A DNA stretch of 64,000 nucleotides from Limnephilus marmoratus. Its lineage: Eukaryota; Arthropoda; Insecta; Trichoptera; Limnephilidae. The stretch's first letter is position 1, and each line of letters starts with the position of its first letter. Under the pieces are notes generated by a model that was not told where the DNA came from, searched no databases, and saw only the letters and a list, made by a program, of their open reading frames with translations. Of this stretch, positions 32,849-43,200 are shown piece after piece. The position numbers and the translations under genes were made by a program. The stretch lies in assembly GCA_917880885.1 (NCBI GenBank), contig OU862919.1, forward strand, positions 55,713,058 to 55,777,057, written 5' to 3'.

Positions 32849-33062
32849 CTCCACACAGGAGGCCCTTAAGAAAACGATTTCCCTCAAGGCCTATGTCATC
32901 TAATATGCTGTGTGGAGGGTCTTTTTGAGGAGAAGAGGGAGTCAACATTGGTCTTGAAGAGACCCATGTTGTAGAAAGGGGAAAACCCAGAGGCCGGCAA
33001 ATCGTTCCATAGCCGAGCTGTTGAGCACAAAAACGAATCGAAGAAGCGACCAGTTCTCATGA
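32849..33062 (-). pseudogene. LINE family L 3' end with hairpin
   Basis: Hairpin at 32849-32917, then minus-strand coding for MRTGRFFDSFLCSTARLWND and FYNMGLFKTNVDSLFSSKRP. The copy is truncated at about 33062, where a simple repeat begins. Confidence 0.7.
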
Positions 33063-33112
33063 TTTTGAATTTGATTTTGAATTTGATTTTAGATTTGATT
33101 TTGGATTTAGGG
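33063..33112 (+). repeat. Short tandem repeat (ATTTGATTTTGA)n
   Basis: About four imperfect units of TTTGAATTTGATTT at the truncated 5' end of the LINE L copy. Confidence 0.7.
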
Positions 33113-33139
33113 TAGGGTTCAAAAATCTTGATTATTTTG

Positions 33140-33444
33140 TTTTTACATGAATATCGCACAACGTAGTGGATAGGGGAAGGAGATAGGGAAGAGGAAGGTT
33201 GGGAAGTTCCTGACTATTCAGATCTGGTCACCAAACACGGCTAAAGCCATATCACGCAACATTTCAATTCTGAATGGTGGTCTTACACCAGGGCGATACT
33301 GAGAGTATCTTCCACTCTGGAAAGTGCTGCAAATATAAAATATATGTATTATTTTTACTAAATAAATTGTCAAATAACACAAATTATAATCCCGCGACCT
33401 TCGGAGTGCGAGTCAAGAGCCTTACCGCTGGACTACGCCGATAA
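33140..33444 (-). mobile_element. SINE T, minus copy with tRNA head
   Basis: In sense orientation the head reads TAGTCCAGCGGTAAGGCTC (A box fits TRGYNNANNGG) and GAAGGTCGCGGGATT, at about 33390-33440. The body matches the other copies; the extreme 3' end is altered. Confidence 0.7.
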
Positions 33445-33494
33445 ATATACAATAGACTAATCATACCTAAGATGACTTGAATAAGGACTAATTG

Positions 33495-33955
33495 TAAACG
33501 AGGTATTCCAATTTGGGAAGCGGGTATGGGTACCGCCGCCCCGGGAACCATTACTGTATAACCAACACCTCTGCAAGCAGTTTGCTACGTTTGGTGACTA
33601 AGCAGGGGTGCCCGGGTTCATGGTATCAGGTTTGTCCAGGACGTGGCGGCGGATAGGTCTGCCCTGCTGCGTGGCGGGCCGGATAAGAGAGTTTGGTTGA
33701 GGGAGGCCTTTTGTCCTTTCCAGCCGGACTCTCTCGACCCATCGCCTTGCACCGCATTTGGAGGGATGGAATTTTAGGTTCGTCACTCCTAGACACATTG
33801 ACCCCAGATTCCTATCCACCCCACATACCTTTTTCCTTCCCAGAACTTCCTATCCTTCCCTTCCTTAAAAAGACCCTCCACACAGCATCCCCTTAGATGA
33901 CATAGGCCCTGAGGGAAATAATTTTTCTCAGGGCCTCCTATGTGGAGCTACTGTA
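33495..33955 (+). repeat. Family F repeat, full copy
   Basis: From AATTTGGGAAGCGGGTATGG and the GC-rich CCGCCGCCCCGGGAACC to the hairpin (33876-33947; inner stem GGCCCTGAGGGAAA) and an A-run. It serves here as the reference for F sense orientation. Confidence 0.75.
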
Positions 33956-34053
33956 AAAAAAATGAGATTGCGAACTTCGACTACGAATCCGGAGGTCGCG
34001 GGTGAGAGACATATGAATCCATCTCTCCCACTGCATTGCAAGGCGATGGGTTG

Positions 34054-34187
34054 AAAGAGATTACACATCTGCCCTGATGATGGACACTGCAACGCTGTCC
34101 GAAACTTTGGCTAAAGAAGGAGGTATACACGGCATAATACCCCAAAAACTTATAACAAAAATACTTATGGCCGTGAAAATCTAAAAT
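34054..34187 (+). mobile_element. Penelope-type terminal fragment
   Basis: Contains CTGCCCTGATGATGGACACT, the GGACA/TGTCC stem, CCGAAACTTTGGC, GGAGGTATACACGGC and ends GGCCGTGAAAATCTAAAA, matching one arm plus tail of the palindromic unit at 14125-14398. Flanked by family F pieces in opposite orientations. Confidence 0.6.
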
Positions 34188-34580
34188 CACCTCTGCGATA
34201 GGTCACCCCAAGTCGTTCGCTACGTTTGGTGACTTAGCAGGGGTGCCCGGGTTCATGGGGTGAGGATTATCCGGGTCTTGGCGGCGGATGCATCTCTGCC
34301 CACCAGCTGCATGGCAGGATGGATTGGGAGAGAGTGTTGAGGGAGTCCCTTTGATTTCTCCAGCCGTACTCTCTCGGAACATAGCCTTTCACCGCAGTGG
34401 GAGGGATAGATTCCTGGACACACTGACTCCCAGATTCCTACCTACCCTTCACCCTTTTTCCTTTTCAGAACTTGCTCTCCTTCCTTTCCTAAAAAGACCC
34501 TTCACACAGCATCCCCAAAGATGACATAGGCCCTGTGGGAAATTATTTTCCTCAGGGCCTCCTGTGTTGACCTAATGTAA
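34188..34580 (+). repeat. Family F repeat
   Basis: Sense copy with 3' hairpin at about 34500-34571 and A-run; starts at the GATAGGTCACCCC region next to the Penelope-type fragment. Confidence 0.7.
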
Positions 34581-34589
34581 AAAAAACAG

Positions 34590-34726
34590 TCTATCCCGAT
34601 CCGTCCTGCCATGCAGCTGGTGGGTAGACGCATCCGCCAACAAGACCCGGACAAACCTCATCCCATGAACCCGGACACCCCTGCTAAGTCACCAAACATA
34701 GCTTACCACTTGGAGTGACCTATGGC
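34590..34726 (-). repeat. Family F fragment, left of hAT insertion
   Basis: F body in minus sense, ending GTGACCTATGGC where the hAT element at 34727 begins; it resumes at about 37031 with CTATGGCAAAGGTGTTGG. Confidence 0.65.
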
Positions 34727-35027
34727 CAGGGCTGGGCAGTATTTGAAAAACTTGTAATTGAAATACGTATTTGAAATACAATAATATACAAATACAATGT
34801 ATTTGGTAATTGGTATTTCAATTACCTGCTGCTGAGGTATTTTGTAATTTGTATTTCAAATACTTAAGGCTTCAAAATACATTTTCAAATACATTTAGTG
34901 ATTTTAATAATGATAATTAAAAATAACCACACATAGATAATACATAGACTAAAAACGCTAGAATCCTGTACCTACTATTGTCCTTTGCTATAGGACTCTT
35001 TATTAATGATTATTTGTAGTTCTCTTA

Positions 35028-35197
35028 GGGGGCATACATTAATTATGTGAGCTCAAAAAAGGAGGGGGGGGGGGGGGGTCCAGCAAAATCTCACGGTACT
35101 TGAAAAGAATAAACGAAGTGGTCCAAATTATCTCACCAAGGGGCGGGGGGAGTCTAGTTTGGAAGAAAAACTGCTCACCTAATTAATGTATGCCCCC
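35028..35197. mobile_element. Harbinger-type MITE, 170 bp, TTA duplication
   Basis: Terminal inverted repeats begin GGGGGCATACATTAATTA and end as its complement; TTA lies on both sides (35025-35027 and 35198-35200). The centre has a run of 15 or more G and a CAAGGGGCGGGGGG stretch. Lies within the hAT-like element. Confidence 0.8.
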
Positions 35198-35364
35198 TTA
35201 TAATTGCTTTATAATGTACTGTACTATATTTTTTTTTACTTCATGCTAGTTATTATTATTGTCCTGTGCTATAATAGCACTGTTATTGTACATTTTGTAT
35301 CATACTTGTCATTGCTTTGTATGGTACACTCTTGTATCATAGTATTAGATTTTTTTTTCATTAA

Positions 35365-35940
35365 CTCCACACAGGAGGCCCTGAGGAAAATAATTTCCCT
35401 CAGGGCCTATGTCATCTGGGATGCTGTGTGGAGGGTCTTTTTGAGGAGAGAAAGGAATGAACATTGGTCTTGAAGAGACCCATGTTGTAGGAAGGAGGAA
35501 ACACAGAGGCCGGCAATCATTCCACAGCCGAGCTGTTGAACACAAGAACGAGTCGAAGAAATGACCCGTTCTCATGTGACAAATGTCAACCGTGTACAAT
35601 GTGTTTCCCGACTATGCACCGGTGCCGAAAGGATCAATGATGCTAGTTCCTCGGAGCATCTTCCATTGTAATACCGGTAGAACCAGGATAGCATTCCAAC
35701 TCGACGCCTGTGCTCTAAAGATTGCAATCCGTCTTTTAAGATGGGAGAATCTATTAAACGGACCGCCCGTTTCTGCATAGAGTCGAGGGTATTTTTCAGG
35801 TATTTTGGAGCTCCAGACCAGAGGTGGCTGCCAAATTCAACCGTGGGGTGCACTTGTGATTTGTACAGGGTTAGCAGTTGTGTACTATTAAAGTATCTGC
35901 GGGCCTTGTACAGTACGCCCAGTTTTTGATCGAGCACTAT
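35365..35940 (-). pseudogene. LINE family L, 3' half with hairpin
   Basis: Hairpin at 35365-35433, then minus-strand coding for TGHFFDSFLCSTARLWND and, in another frame (35572-35937), LDQKLGVLYKARRYFNSTQL, LYKSQVHPTVEFGSHLWSG, KRAVRLIDSPI. The frame changes near 35590, and the catalytic domain is missing. Confidence 0.75.
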
Positions 35941-36069
35941 TGGAATAATTAAATAATGGACTGAATACTAGAAATAAAATATTGGACTGAATACTAGAAT
36001 GTTTTTAAGTTAACTACTGTAGAGCGCACTTGAAGTGAAATAACACAAAACTTCGCTACACAAATGTCA

Positions 36070-36627
36070 TCCATTTATATATAAAAATGAATCCTTGTTT
36101 CCCTTGGTCACGCCATAACTTCAAAATGACTTTACCTATTTCATTCATTTTTTTTAAGTTTTCTTATACTTTTAGAAGGTTCTTACGGAAAGAAAAATTA
36201 AGAAAATTACGCAGAAAATGGGATAATTTCAGAAAACTTAACGACTATTTTAACTACGCACGTTTGACAGTTCGCGCGTTAGATGAAAATAAATTTAGCA
36301 GGCAGCTGTTTTTTTGTAACCAAAGAATTTTCATTGGATTTTTAAAATTATAGATATTTTAAATAGGTACCTATGTTAGGTACCAGATTTTATTGATTGT
36401 TTTTATAATATAGAAAAATGTTCTGGGACTAAATATATGGAACGCGGGAGGGGTTGGCGGGATGGGGGAGCGGAAGAGGGGAGAGGGTAGGCAGGGAAGG
36501 TGTACGGGGAATGCAAGAGGGTAAAGGGAAGCGGTAGGGGAACGGGGACGCACGGGAAAGGACATGCAGGGAGAAACAATTTATTTCTTTGAATATTGCA
36601 GTGCAACGCATACCGGGAACCAGCTAG
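36070..36627 (+). mobile_element. Non-autonomous Helitron
   Basis: Starts TCCATTTATATATAAAAATG and ends CCGGGAACCAGCTAG, with A directly before and T directly after, the usual Helitron host dinucleotide. The 5' TATATAAAAATGAATCC and 3' GCAACGCATACCGGGAACC forms are common in insect Helitrons from recollection. It has no helicase; ORF-like stretches in it are not credible. A GC-rich purine/pyrimidine-skewed tract lies at about 36440-36570. Confidence 0.75.
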
Positions 36628-37029
36628 TGTTATTATAATAATAATTATTATAATCTAACACCTAAGTCCTATACCACAAATCTTTACAAGTGGAGCGGAG
36701 ACGAGATGTGTGTCCTGAGCAATATGATTAGTCAATTTTAGCACGTCTCTGTTTCACTATGCTCTGCCATGCTTCAATGGAAACGCACTCTTAGATATGG
36801 GCACTTACGACAATTTATTGCAACCAAAGGTTCTACCTAAACCAAATGTATTTTGTAATTTGTATTTTGTATTTTGTATTTGAAATTTAAAAATGGTTAA
36901 AATACTGTATTTTGTATTTCAAATACACGACTTGAAAGTATTTTGTATTTCGTATTTTAAATACATGCGAAAAAGTATTTTGTAATTTGTATTTTAATTA
37001 CAGTAATGCATGTATTTTGCCCAGCCCTG

Positions 37030-37095
37030 CCTCTATGGCAAAGGTGTTGGTTATCCAATAATGGTTCTCGGGGCGGCGGTACACATATCCGCCTC
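37030..37095 (-). repeat. Family F fragment, right of hAT insertion
   Basis: CTATGGCAAAGGTGTTGGTT and CGGGGCGGCGGTAC complete the F copy interrupted at 34726. Confidence 0.65.
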
Positions 37096-37849
37096 CCAGA
37101 TGAATATTACCACCTAATCTAAACAAGTTAGCAATTAAAACCGAAAACCCAATTTAAGACTATTTATACAATGTAGACTTAAACCACCTGTACAATGTTG
37201 GAGTTCATTTTTACAAATTCCTTCAACCAATTAAACAATAATGATTGTCTCTTTCTGATATATTTTTATTTCACACGACAAACAGAGACGGGTATAATTG
37301 GAGTGATGTTTCTAAAAATGGTAAATTCAATATTTTACCGGAAATGTCCCAGACGGAATCATCTAGTACCGGCACGCAAATATTTAAGCATTGTAAAAAG
37401 ATCATATGAAATGCAAAGTGTAAGCGAACGGGATGTAGTCCTTTCCATTAATAACTTAGAAATTGCTTATTATTGCTTGAATTGTCAAGTTACGCCAACG
37501 CCCATTTTCAACTTAAGTAAAGTAAAAAAGTAAAAGCGATATTAAGGAAGCTAGCGTGATTCAATTATTATGACACTTCCCTTTTTATTAAAATGCAACT
37601 ATTACCGATCCGCTACCAGTCCGTGGAATCTTCAGTTTGTAGGCACGGGGTAACGCTATGCGATGCGTGGCGGAGAGGGGGAGGGCTACAGATACTTTGC
37701 CGGAATTTGATAGAAATTATTTTATATTAAAAAAACTAGCAATGCAATATACAGTTTTAAAAACAGATCGATAAGCAAATAGTTTTTCTATGATTACCAA
37801 AATTATTGAGTATATGGTGTAAAAGACAACTGAGATACAGAGTAAAACT
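37096..37849. other. No recognised gene
   Basis: A 112-codon frame at 37195-37533 is open but gives no family motif and lies in repetitive surroundings; it is not called. Confidence 0.35.
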
Positions 37850-38335
37850 GTTCTTAGTGTAATTATATTACCCCGGTCTAAAAAACTATCGAAAGAAGCG
37901 AAGCTAGCCGTCCATAATGGAGTGCTGGTACCTACCCTAATGCTTCGCTGTGAGGCTCGGAACTGGTAGAGAAATGATGAAAGTAGACCGAAATGAATAA
38001 TAATGATCCGCACATAATGTAAGCCTGATGTAAGCGTAACGAGTAAGATTAAGAAAGAGACGCTTAGATTGGTTGGGCATGTAAAGCAAATGAACGAGAA
38101 AAATAGTGTAAGGAGAATATATGATGACGCAAATGTGAATGCTAGAAGAAGTCGGGGACGCCCGAGGAAGACATGGCACGACCAAGTGAATCAGATACTT
38201 GAGTCGAGCCATTTCAAGAGTCAGAATAATAAAAGAGCATGTATGAGACGAAGTATGCATGTGAACGAGGCAAGGAGTGTGTGCCAAGATCGAGTTGTTT
38301 GGCGGTCCGTCTCTATTTGTAAATTGTAAAATATG
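37850..38335 (+). pseudogene. Non-LTR reverse-transcriptase tail
   Basis: Reads KKLSKEAKLAVHNGVLVP, TLMLRCEARNW, then after a break SKIKKETLRLVGHVKQMNEK, DANVNARRSRGRPRKTWHDQ and CMRRSMHVNEARSVCQDRVV. This is the end of a widespread insect non-LTR reverse transcriptase, with frameshifts. It is joined to a second partial copy at 38336. Confidence 0.7.
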
Positions 38336-38577
38336 ATAGCAACTAAGTATAATAATAATTTAATAATGAGCAAAATTAAGAAAGGGACCCTCAGATGGTT
38401 TGGGCACGTAGAGCGAATGAGCGAAGAAAGTAGTGTAAAAAGAATATATGATGCAAATGTGAATGGTAGAAGAAGTCGGGGACGCCCGAGGAAGACATGG
38501 CACGATCAAGTGAATCAGATACTTGAGACGGGCCATGTCAAAAGTCAGAATAATAGAAGAGTATGTATGAGACGACC
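38336..38577 (+). pseudogene. Non-LTR reverse-transcriptase tail, truncated copy
   Basis: Reads MSKIKKGTLRWFGHVERMSE, SSVKRIYDANVNGRRSRGRP, RKTWHDQVNQILET and RRVCMRR, then stops abruptly where an inverted copy of the same tail begins at 38578. Direct repeat of 39056-39300. Confidence 0.75.
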
Positions 38578-38785
38578 ATCACGCCGTTTCCCCGCAGGGG
38601 TAGGCAGAGAGGACGGACCGCCAAACAACTCGGTCTTGGCACACACTCTTTGCCTCACTCACATTCATACATCGTCTCATACATTCTCTTCTATTATTCT
38701 GACTTTTGACATGACCCGACTCAAGTATCTGATTCACTTGATCGTGCCATGTCTTCCTCGGGCGTCCCCGACTTCTTCTAAGAGT
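38578..38785 (-). pseudogene. Inverted copy of the same tail
   Basis: On the minus strand it reads SRGRPRKTWHDQVNQILESG, ECMRRCMNVSEAKSVCQDRV, VWRSVLSAYPCGETA and ends at 38578. With 38468-38577 it can form a hairpin of about 108 bp; with 39190-39397 a longer one. Confidence 0.75.
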
Positions 38786-39017
38786 ATTATAATTGCTCTT
38801 GAAAAGAGAAACTTCTTCGCGGCCTATTTCATACAAAATTTAGTTCTGGATTTACGGTTAAGATACAAAAATTATTTAATTACAGAACTTCCTCTTCTTC
38901 CTTTCCCTAAAAAAAACCCTCCACACAGCATCCCCAAAGATGACAAAGACACTGAGGGATTTTTTATCAGGTGTGGTGCTAATGCGAGAAAAAATACAAT
39001 TTAACCAATTAATATTA
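38786..39017. other. Spacer with degraded family F 3' end
   Basis: 38880-38980 resembles the F tail (CCCTCCACACAGCATCCCCA) with a damaged inner hairpin. The remainder is not recognised. Confidence 0.5.
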
Positions 39018-39400
39018 TTTGGCGGTCCGTCTCTATTTGTAAATTGTAAAATATGATAGCAACTAAGTATAATAATAATAATTTAATAATGAGCAAAATT
39101 AAGAAAGGGACCCTCAGATGGTTTGGGCACGTAGAGCGAATGAGCGAAGAAAGTAGTGTAAAAAGAATATATGATGCAAATGTGAATGGTAGAAGAAGTC
39201 GGGGACGCCCGAGGAAGACATGGCACGATCAAGTGAATCAGATACTTGAGTCGGGCCGTGTCAAAAGTCAGAATAATAGAAGAGAATGTATGATACGATG
39301 TATGAATGTGAGTGAGGCAAAGAGTGTGTGCCAAGACCGAGTTGTTTGGCGGTCCGTCCTCTCTGCCTACCCCTGCGGGAAACGGCGTGATGGTTAGTTA
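39018..39400 (+). pseudogene. Non-LTR reverse-transcriptase tail, complete 3' end
   Basis: Direct repeat of 38298-38577 that continues to the natural stop: KKGTLRWFGHVERMSEESS, GRRSRGRPRKTWHDQVNQIL, RRECMIRCMNVSEAKSVCQD, VWRSVLSAYPCGKRRDG at 39395. Only the last about 110 residues of the protein are present; no catalytic residues. Confidence 0.75.
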
Positions 39401-39446
39401 GTTAGTTTCTTTTAGATCGATTTTATCCATATAGATCGGAGGTGAC

Positions 39447-40094
39447 AACTTAAAGAAACGTACGAATCAATGAATAAAGTAAATTATGTAATATATTTCT
39501 AATAAGTTTATTCATAATTTTTCGAAAACACTAGTAAAACTAAGATAAAATAATTATGTAGCACATAAAAGAAACTACACCAATATGTATTTAAATACCT
39601 AATTTTATTTATGATAATAATAAAATAAACCTTAACACAAAAAAAAAACAACCGTAAACACCAAATAAATAACAATATTAATTAGCAAATCATACTACAA
39701 TTTAAAAAAAACGCGCCAATAATCAAAAACGGCCGCTAGAAATGATAAATATGTGTGAATAATCAACAAGCAACATCCAAACTGTTCTGTCAACCTACCT
39801 ACATATGTGACTATATTGGTAACATTAAACTTGGCAACGTAGCTTGATGCGGTAAGTGTGTTCTTAAAATAGATCAAGGAATGCACGTTATTTTAAGATA
39901 TATTTTTTTAATAAATAAACATAATTTTTGATTACATATTATAGCTGACCATATTTTAAACAAAATTTAAAAGACAGCATGTTGGTACTTCATCTACGTA
40001 AGTATATATTACATGCGAAAGAATGAGCAACTTAAGTGGCTTCTTCTAAGATGAGCCACAAAATGTGGTATGACATAAATATATATATATATAT

Positions 40095-40133
<39 letters not shown>

Positions 40134-40140
40134 ACTACAT
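39447..40140 (+). repeat. Repeat unit R, copy C (left part)
   Basis: Matches 30662-31320 with a few small indels and ends in a (TA)n tract at about 40078-40133. Confidence 0.75.
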
Positions 40141-40397
40141 ATAAATACTTACAAACATACATATACATAAACATTGTTACGATACACAAATACGCCCCTG
40201 CAAATTACTCGGCCCCTCCTCCCAAGTTGTAGCGCCCGCCACTGCGCAAACTACAGTTTCACTCCCTCTCCGCTAGCTTGCCTGCGCGCTATCGGCGGCG
40301 GAACCCAAGCCACCGTCGGTAGCGAGCCACCAACCGCCACTTCCCTGCAACTCCCGGTCTAGTGCGCACGCCTAATGTGTGGACCGTTCCGCGCTCA

Positions 40398-40410
40398 TTC
40401 CAGAAAGTTC
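40398..40410 (+). promoter_or_regulatory. Heat-shock-element-like triplet in solo LTR
   Basis: TTCcaGAAagTTC at 40398-40410 is a perfect three-unit inverted pentamer array (nTTCnnGAAnnTTCn); two more GAA units lie just downstream with altered spacing. The match is seen; any role in LTR transcription is inferred. Confidence 0.45.
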
Positions 40411-40494
40411 CACGCGGAAGCATGGAACGTGTTTTTGCTAAGTGATACACTAGGACACCAAGAATGGCCGAATTCTTTCCCGATACGGAAGATA

Positions 40495-41255
40495 CAGGGT
40501 GGCGCAGATGGATCGGGTGGTTTTGAAGTGGACTGTACGTCTGGAGTGGGGGAGCCAGTTGTTCGGCGGTCTTCGTGCTGTGGTGAGGGGGACGGGAAGT
40601 TTCAGTTGCAGACTGGCAGATGGCAGTCAGTCGCGATGGCTACGTGGTCCGTTGAGCATCGTTTTTTCGCAGTGGAAGAGTTTATACGTAATAACGAGTT
40701 AATTGTTACTGTGACGCGTGCCTTTCGCCGGCGTTTCAACATACCACCTCGCGGTAGTGTTCCTAAGCGAGACACAATATTGAGTTGGGTGCATAATTTC
40801 CGCACTACTGGTTCATGTGCTCCAAAATGGACGTCTAGACCTCGAACAATAAGAAATCCTGAGAACGTGGAGCGTGTGAGAAGCGATGTCTTTACGAGCC
40901 CACGTCGATCAACGAGACATCGTGCTCAAGCTCCAGGAATGTCACGTCGGAGCCTTCAAAGGATTCTTAAAAAAGAACTGAAATTCCACCCCTATAAAAT
41001 CATGGTGGTCCAGAAGATTCTCCCGATTTCAGAAGATTCTCCTGATTCTCCAGAAGATTCTCCCGACTCCACGAATGCGTCGCTCGAGAAGGAGGGCATT
41101 TGATGGATGTAATTTTTAAAAACTAACTTTACAATTTTTTTGTTAATAAACTTCCATTGTAACTACACGTTTTGCACTTTATTTCAATCCAATACCTTTA
41201 AAATTGACAGTTTGACAAGTATTTTAAAACCACCCGATCCATCTGCGCCACCCTG
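40495..41255 (+). mobile_element. Internally deleted mariner-type element with 30-bp inverted repeats
   Basis: Perfect 30-bp terminal inverted repeats begin CAGGGTGGCGCAGATGG; TA lies on both sides (40493-40494 and 41256-41257). It is 761 bp and encodes only the ends of a transposase. Inserted in a solo LTR. Confidence 0.9.
40636..41103 (+). pseudogene. Truncated transposase: N-terminal HTH domain (DUF4817-like)
   Basis: ATG 40636 begins MATWSVEHRFFAVEEF, then FRRRFNIPPRGSVPKRDTIL, NVERVRSDVF and RSLQRILKKELKFHPYKIMV. This is the DNA-binding helix-turn-helix region of an insect IS630/mariner-related transposase family (DUF4817-like, from recollection). The DDE catalytic domain is gone. After VVQKI a repetitive AGAAGATTCTCC stretch and a frameshift follow; the other frame then gives ECVAREGGHLMDVIFKN, the expected natural C-terminus. 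The frame as drawn stops at 41101-41103. It might still bind DNA, but there is no evidence of expression. Confidence 0.75.
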
Positions 41256-41903
41256 TACAAGAGTCCAAACGCTCACTGTGAGTACACAAGCTGTTATATA
41301 CCCCCATATTTGCGTGTGTTCACAGTAAATTCACCGCGGAGATAAATAGCCCTTCCAGAGAGATTATAGGGACAGATTCCTCCATTTCAGATATAACTGT
41401 TGTTGCTACCCTGAATTACTCTTTATGCATAATTGTGATATTGTGTTTACGCAGGTGTTTTACCCAATATAACTGTTGTTTACCCTAGTTACTGGTTTCA
41501 CTGCCTTCCCCCAGCCCGTAGAAATTTGAGCTTTATTTCAGGGAAGCCACACACACGCCTCACAGATCCTACCACCCTGGTGGTGAGGGCCTCTCCCGCT
41601 CTGCTGACTAAAACCTGAGCTAGTCTGTCGGCAGAATGTAGGGACCCCCATGTAGGTCCGCTAACAACATACATTATATAAAGGATTATAAAAAGAAAAT
41701 GTTTTAAAGAAGTATAAAATAAAATACTATAAAATATAAATTACTAAGAAGTAAGATTTAAATATGTTAATCTATTATTTTTTTTTTTTTTGAAAGCTAA
41801 AATTTGTTCATTCAGAGATTTGTCAAGGTAGGTAAATAATCGTCTAGAAGAGTATATATATAGGTTAGATTAGAATTCAGTGAAGTCAGGTTGGAAAAAG
41901 ATG

Positions 41904-42823
41904 TTAAGTATGATAGGATATGTTGTGATTATATAGGATTGGTTGTGATTCTTCCCCCGCGGTCTCCAGAGCGCGTACCCGAGCTTGGCTTCTCACGGAC
42001 TGCTTCACGGCCTCGAACTCCAGAGCTTGCTTCAACGCCTCACTCAGCATCTTTGGACATGCCAACTTGACGGCCTGCTGTGTTTCACCCTCCCGCAGTC
42101 CGTCCAAGAATCTGTCGATGGCCAGACTCTCGTAGACATCGTCCGTCACTGTTGGGTAGGCGCCTCTAACTAGGCGGACGATGTCAGCTTCGAATTCTTG
42201 TAACGTCTCGTTCGGCTTTTGAAAGCGGTTCTTCAGTTGCGAGCGGTAGATCTGTTCCATGTGACGATTACCGAACCGCATTTCCAGACGTTGCGTCAAC
42301 TGCTATTAGTCCTGGCGCTCTGTCAGCGGAATAGTTTGCAATACCTTTACTGCATTTCCTCGCAGCGACAGGCACAGCGTCGACGCCTTCTTAATCTCTG
42401 GCCATTCATTGATCATGGCTGCGGTCTCGAAGAGCGTCAGATATTCCTCCCAGGAAGATTTACCGTCGAAGGTGGGCAAGTCGTTCCTCATCTGGGTCAT
42501 TTCCTTGTCATAAGCATTTGGGGGCCTTGATATACTCTTCACTCCCATGACGGCGTCTCACCACCAGTAGCGGGGAGTCGCTCCTCTATTCTCCGGATGC
42601 GTTCTTCCATCTTAAATATCTTTTCATTGAAGCAGCGAGAAATGTTGTCTAGCTTCCCTTCCAGCTGTGTCCTCATGTCACTGATGCTTTGACAGAGGTC
42701 ATCAATTCCGCCGGTTGTTTCGAAAGAAAAACTTTCCGTATCTTCACCAGTGTTTACGAGAGCCACTCGTAGCCGCTGTTGCAATGCACTCTTCGTCCCC
42801 GTTGTCTCCAGTAGCCCAGGCAA
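41904..42823 (-). pseudogene. Ty3/gypsy gag relic with SAP-like N-terminus
   Basis: Three minus-strand pieces in N-to-C order: 42823-42539 (GLLETTGTKSALQQRLRVAL, a SAP-like DNA-binding motif, then a coiled coil), 42548-42306 (DLPTFDGKSSWEEYLTLFET, a typical gypsy capsid start) and 42299-41904 (MRFGNRHMEQIYRSQLKNRF, PNETLQEFEADIVRLVRGAY, IDRFLDGLREG). Frame changes occur near 42545 and 42302. No knuckle, pol or associated LTR was found; the solo LTR to the left starts 238 bases away and cannot be assigned to it. Confidence 0.75.
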
Positions 42824-42834
42824 CGAAGATCAAA

Positions 42835-43200
42835 AAATACCAAATGGGGGAAATAATTAATGTAGAAGCCAATTTTGGCACAGTTGTAGGGGAAGGTGTA
42901 CTTAACAAAATACTAAAAGTACTGGGTGGTGGGGGCGGAGCTAAGGGGGGGGGTCTAAAGGTCCCTTTTTTTCAATTTTTCGTTAATAACTCGAAAACTA
43001 CTGCCTCTAGCGAAAAAGTGTTTAGGTACTAAATTATCTACATAAAATTCTCTACAAAAAGGTTCTATAAACGTTTTTTAAAGCAGTGCAAGAATGCAGT
43101 TGTAATGTTTTAATACTTAAATAAACACTTCCGAATGGTTTAAAAGATTTGCTGACCCTTTATAATATTTCCCGAATATTAATTCTACCAAAAAACGGAC
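42835..43200 (+). repeat. Dispersed repeat, inverted copy at 46755-47000
   Basis: Positions about 43065-43200 (GCAAGAATGCAGTTGTAATG, CCTTTATAATATTTCCCG, TTAATTCTACCAAAAAACG) recur inverted at about 46755-46990, where an extra about 120-bp segment with CCCAACCCAACCC is inserted. Family not recognised. Confidence 0.55.

Larger units (their letters stand above)
34727..37029. mobile_element. hAT-like element inserted in family F, with nested insertions
   Basis: Ends are CAGGGCTGGGCAGTATTTG on the left and the inverse ...TATTTTGCCCAGCCCTG on the right, typical of hAT; both inner flanks are rich in TATTTGAAATAC-like repeats. CTATGGC flanks both sides, with two extra bases on the right, so the target duplication is imperfect. 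It holds a Harbinger-type MITE, a LINE L fragment and a Helitron; no transposase seen. Confidence 0.75.
40175..41666 (+). mobile_element. Solo LTR containing a mariner-type insertion
   Basis: Starts TGTTACGATAC and ends CGCTAACA; ACAT flanks both sides (40171-40174 and 41667-41670). Removing the mariner-type element and its TA leaves about 729 bp. The termini match those of the solo LTR at 62680-63368 (TGTTACG...GCTAACA), so both come from one gypsy-like group. It is GC-richer than its surroundings on the left. No internal region remains. Confidence 0.75.

Noticed and set aside
36087..36353. 88-codon frame rich in Arg and Lys
   Set aside because: Lies wholly inside a non-autonomous Helitron; insect Helitrons of this type are not expected to encode this.
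37195..37533. 112-codon plus-strand open frame
   Set aside because: No family motif, no supporting splice or promoter signal, and flanked by repeat relics.
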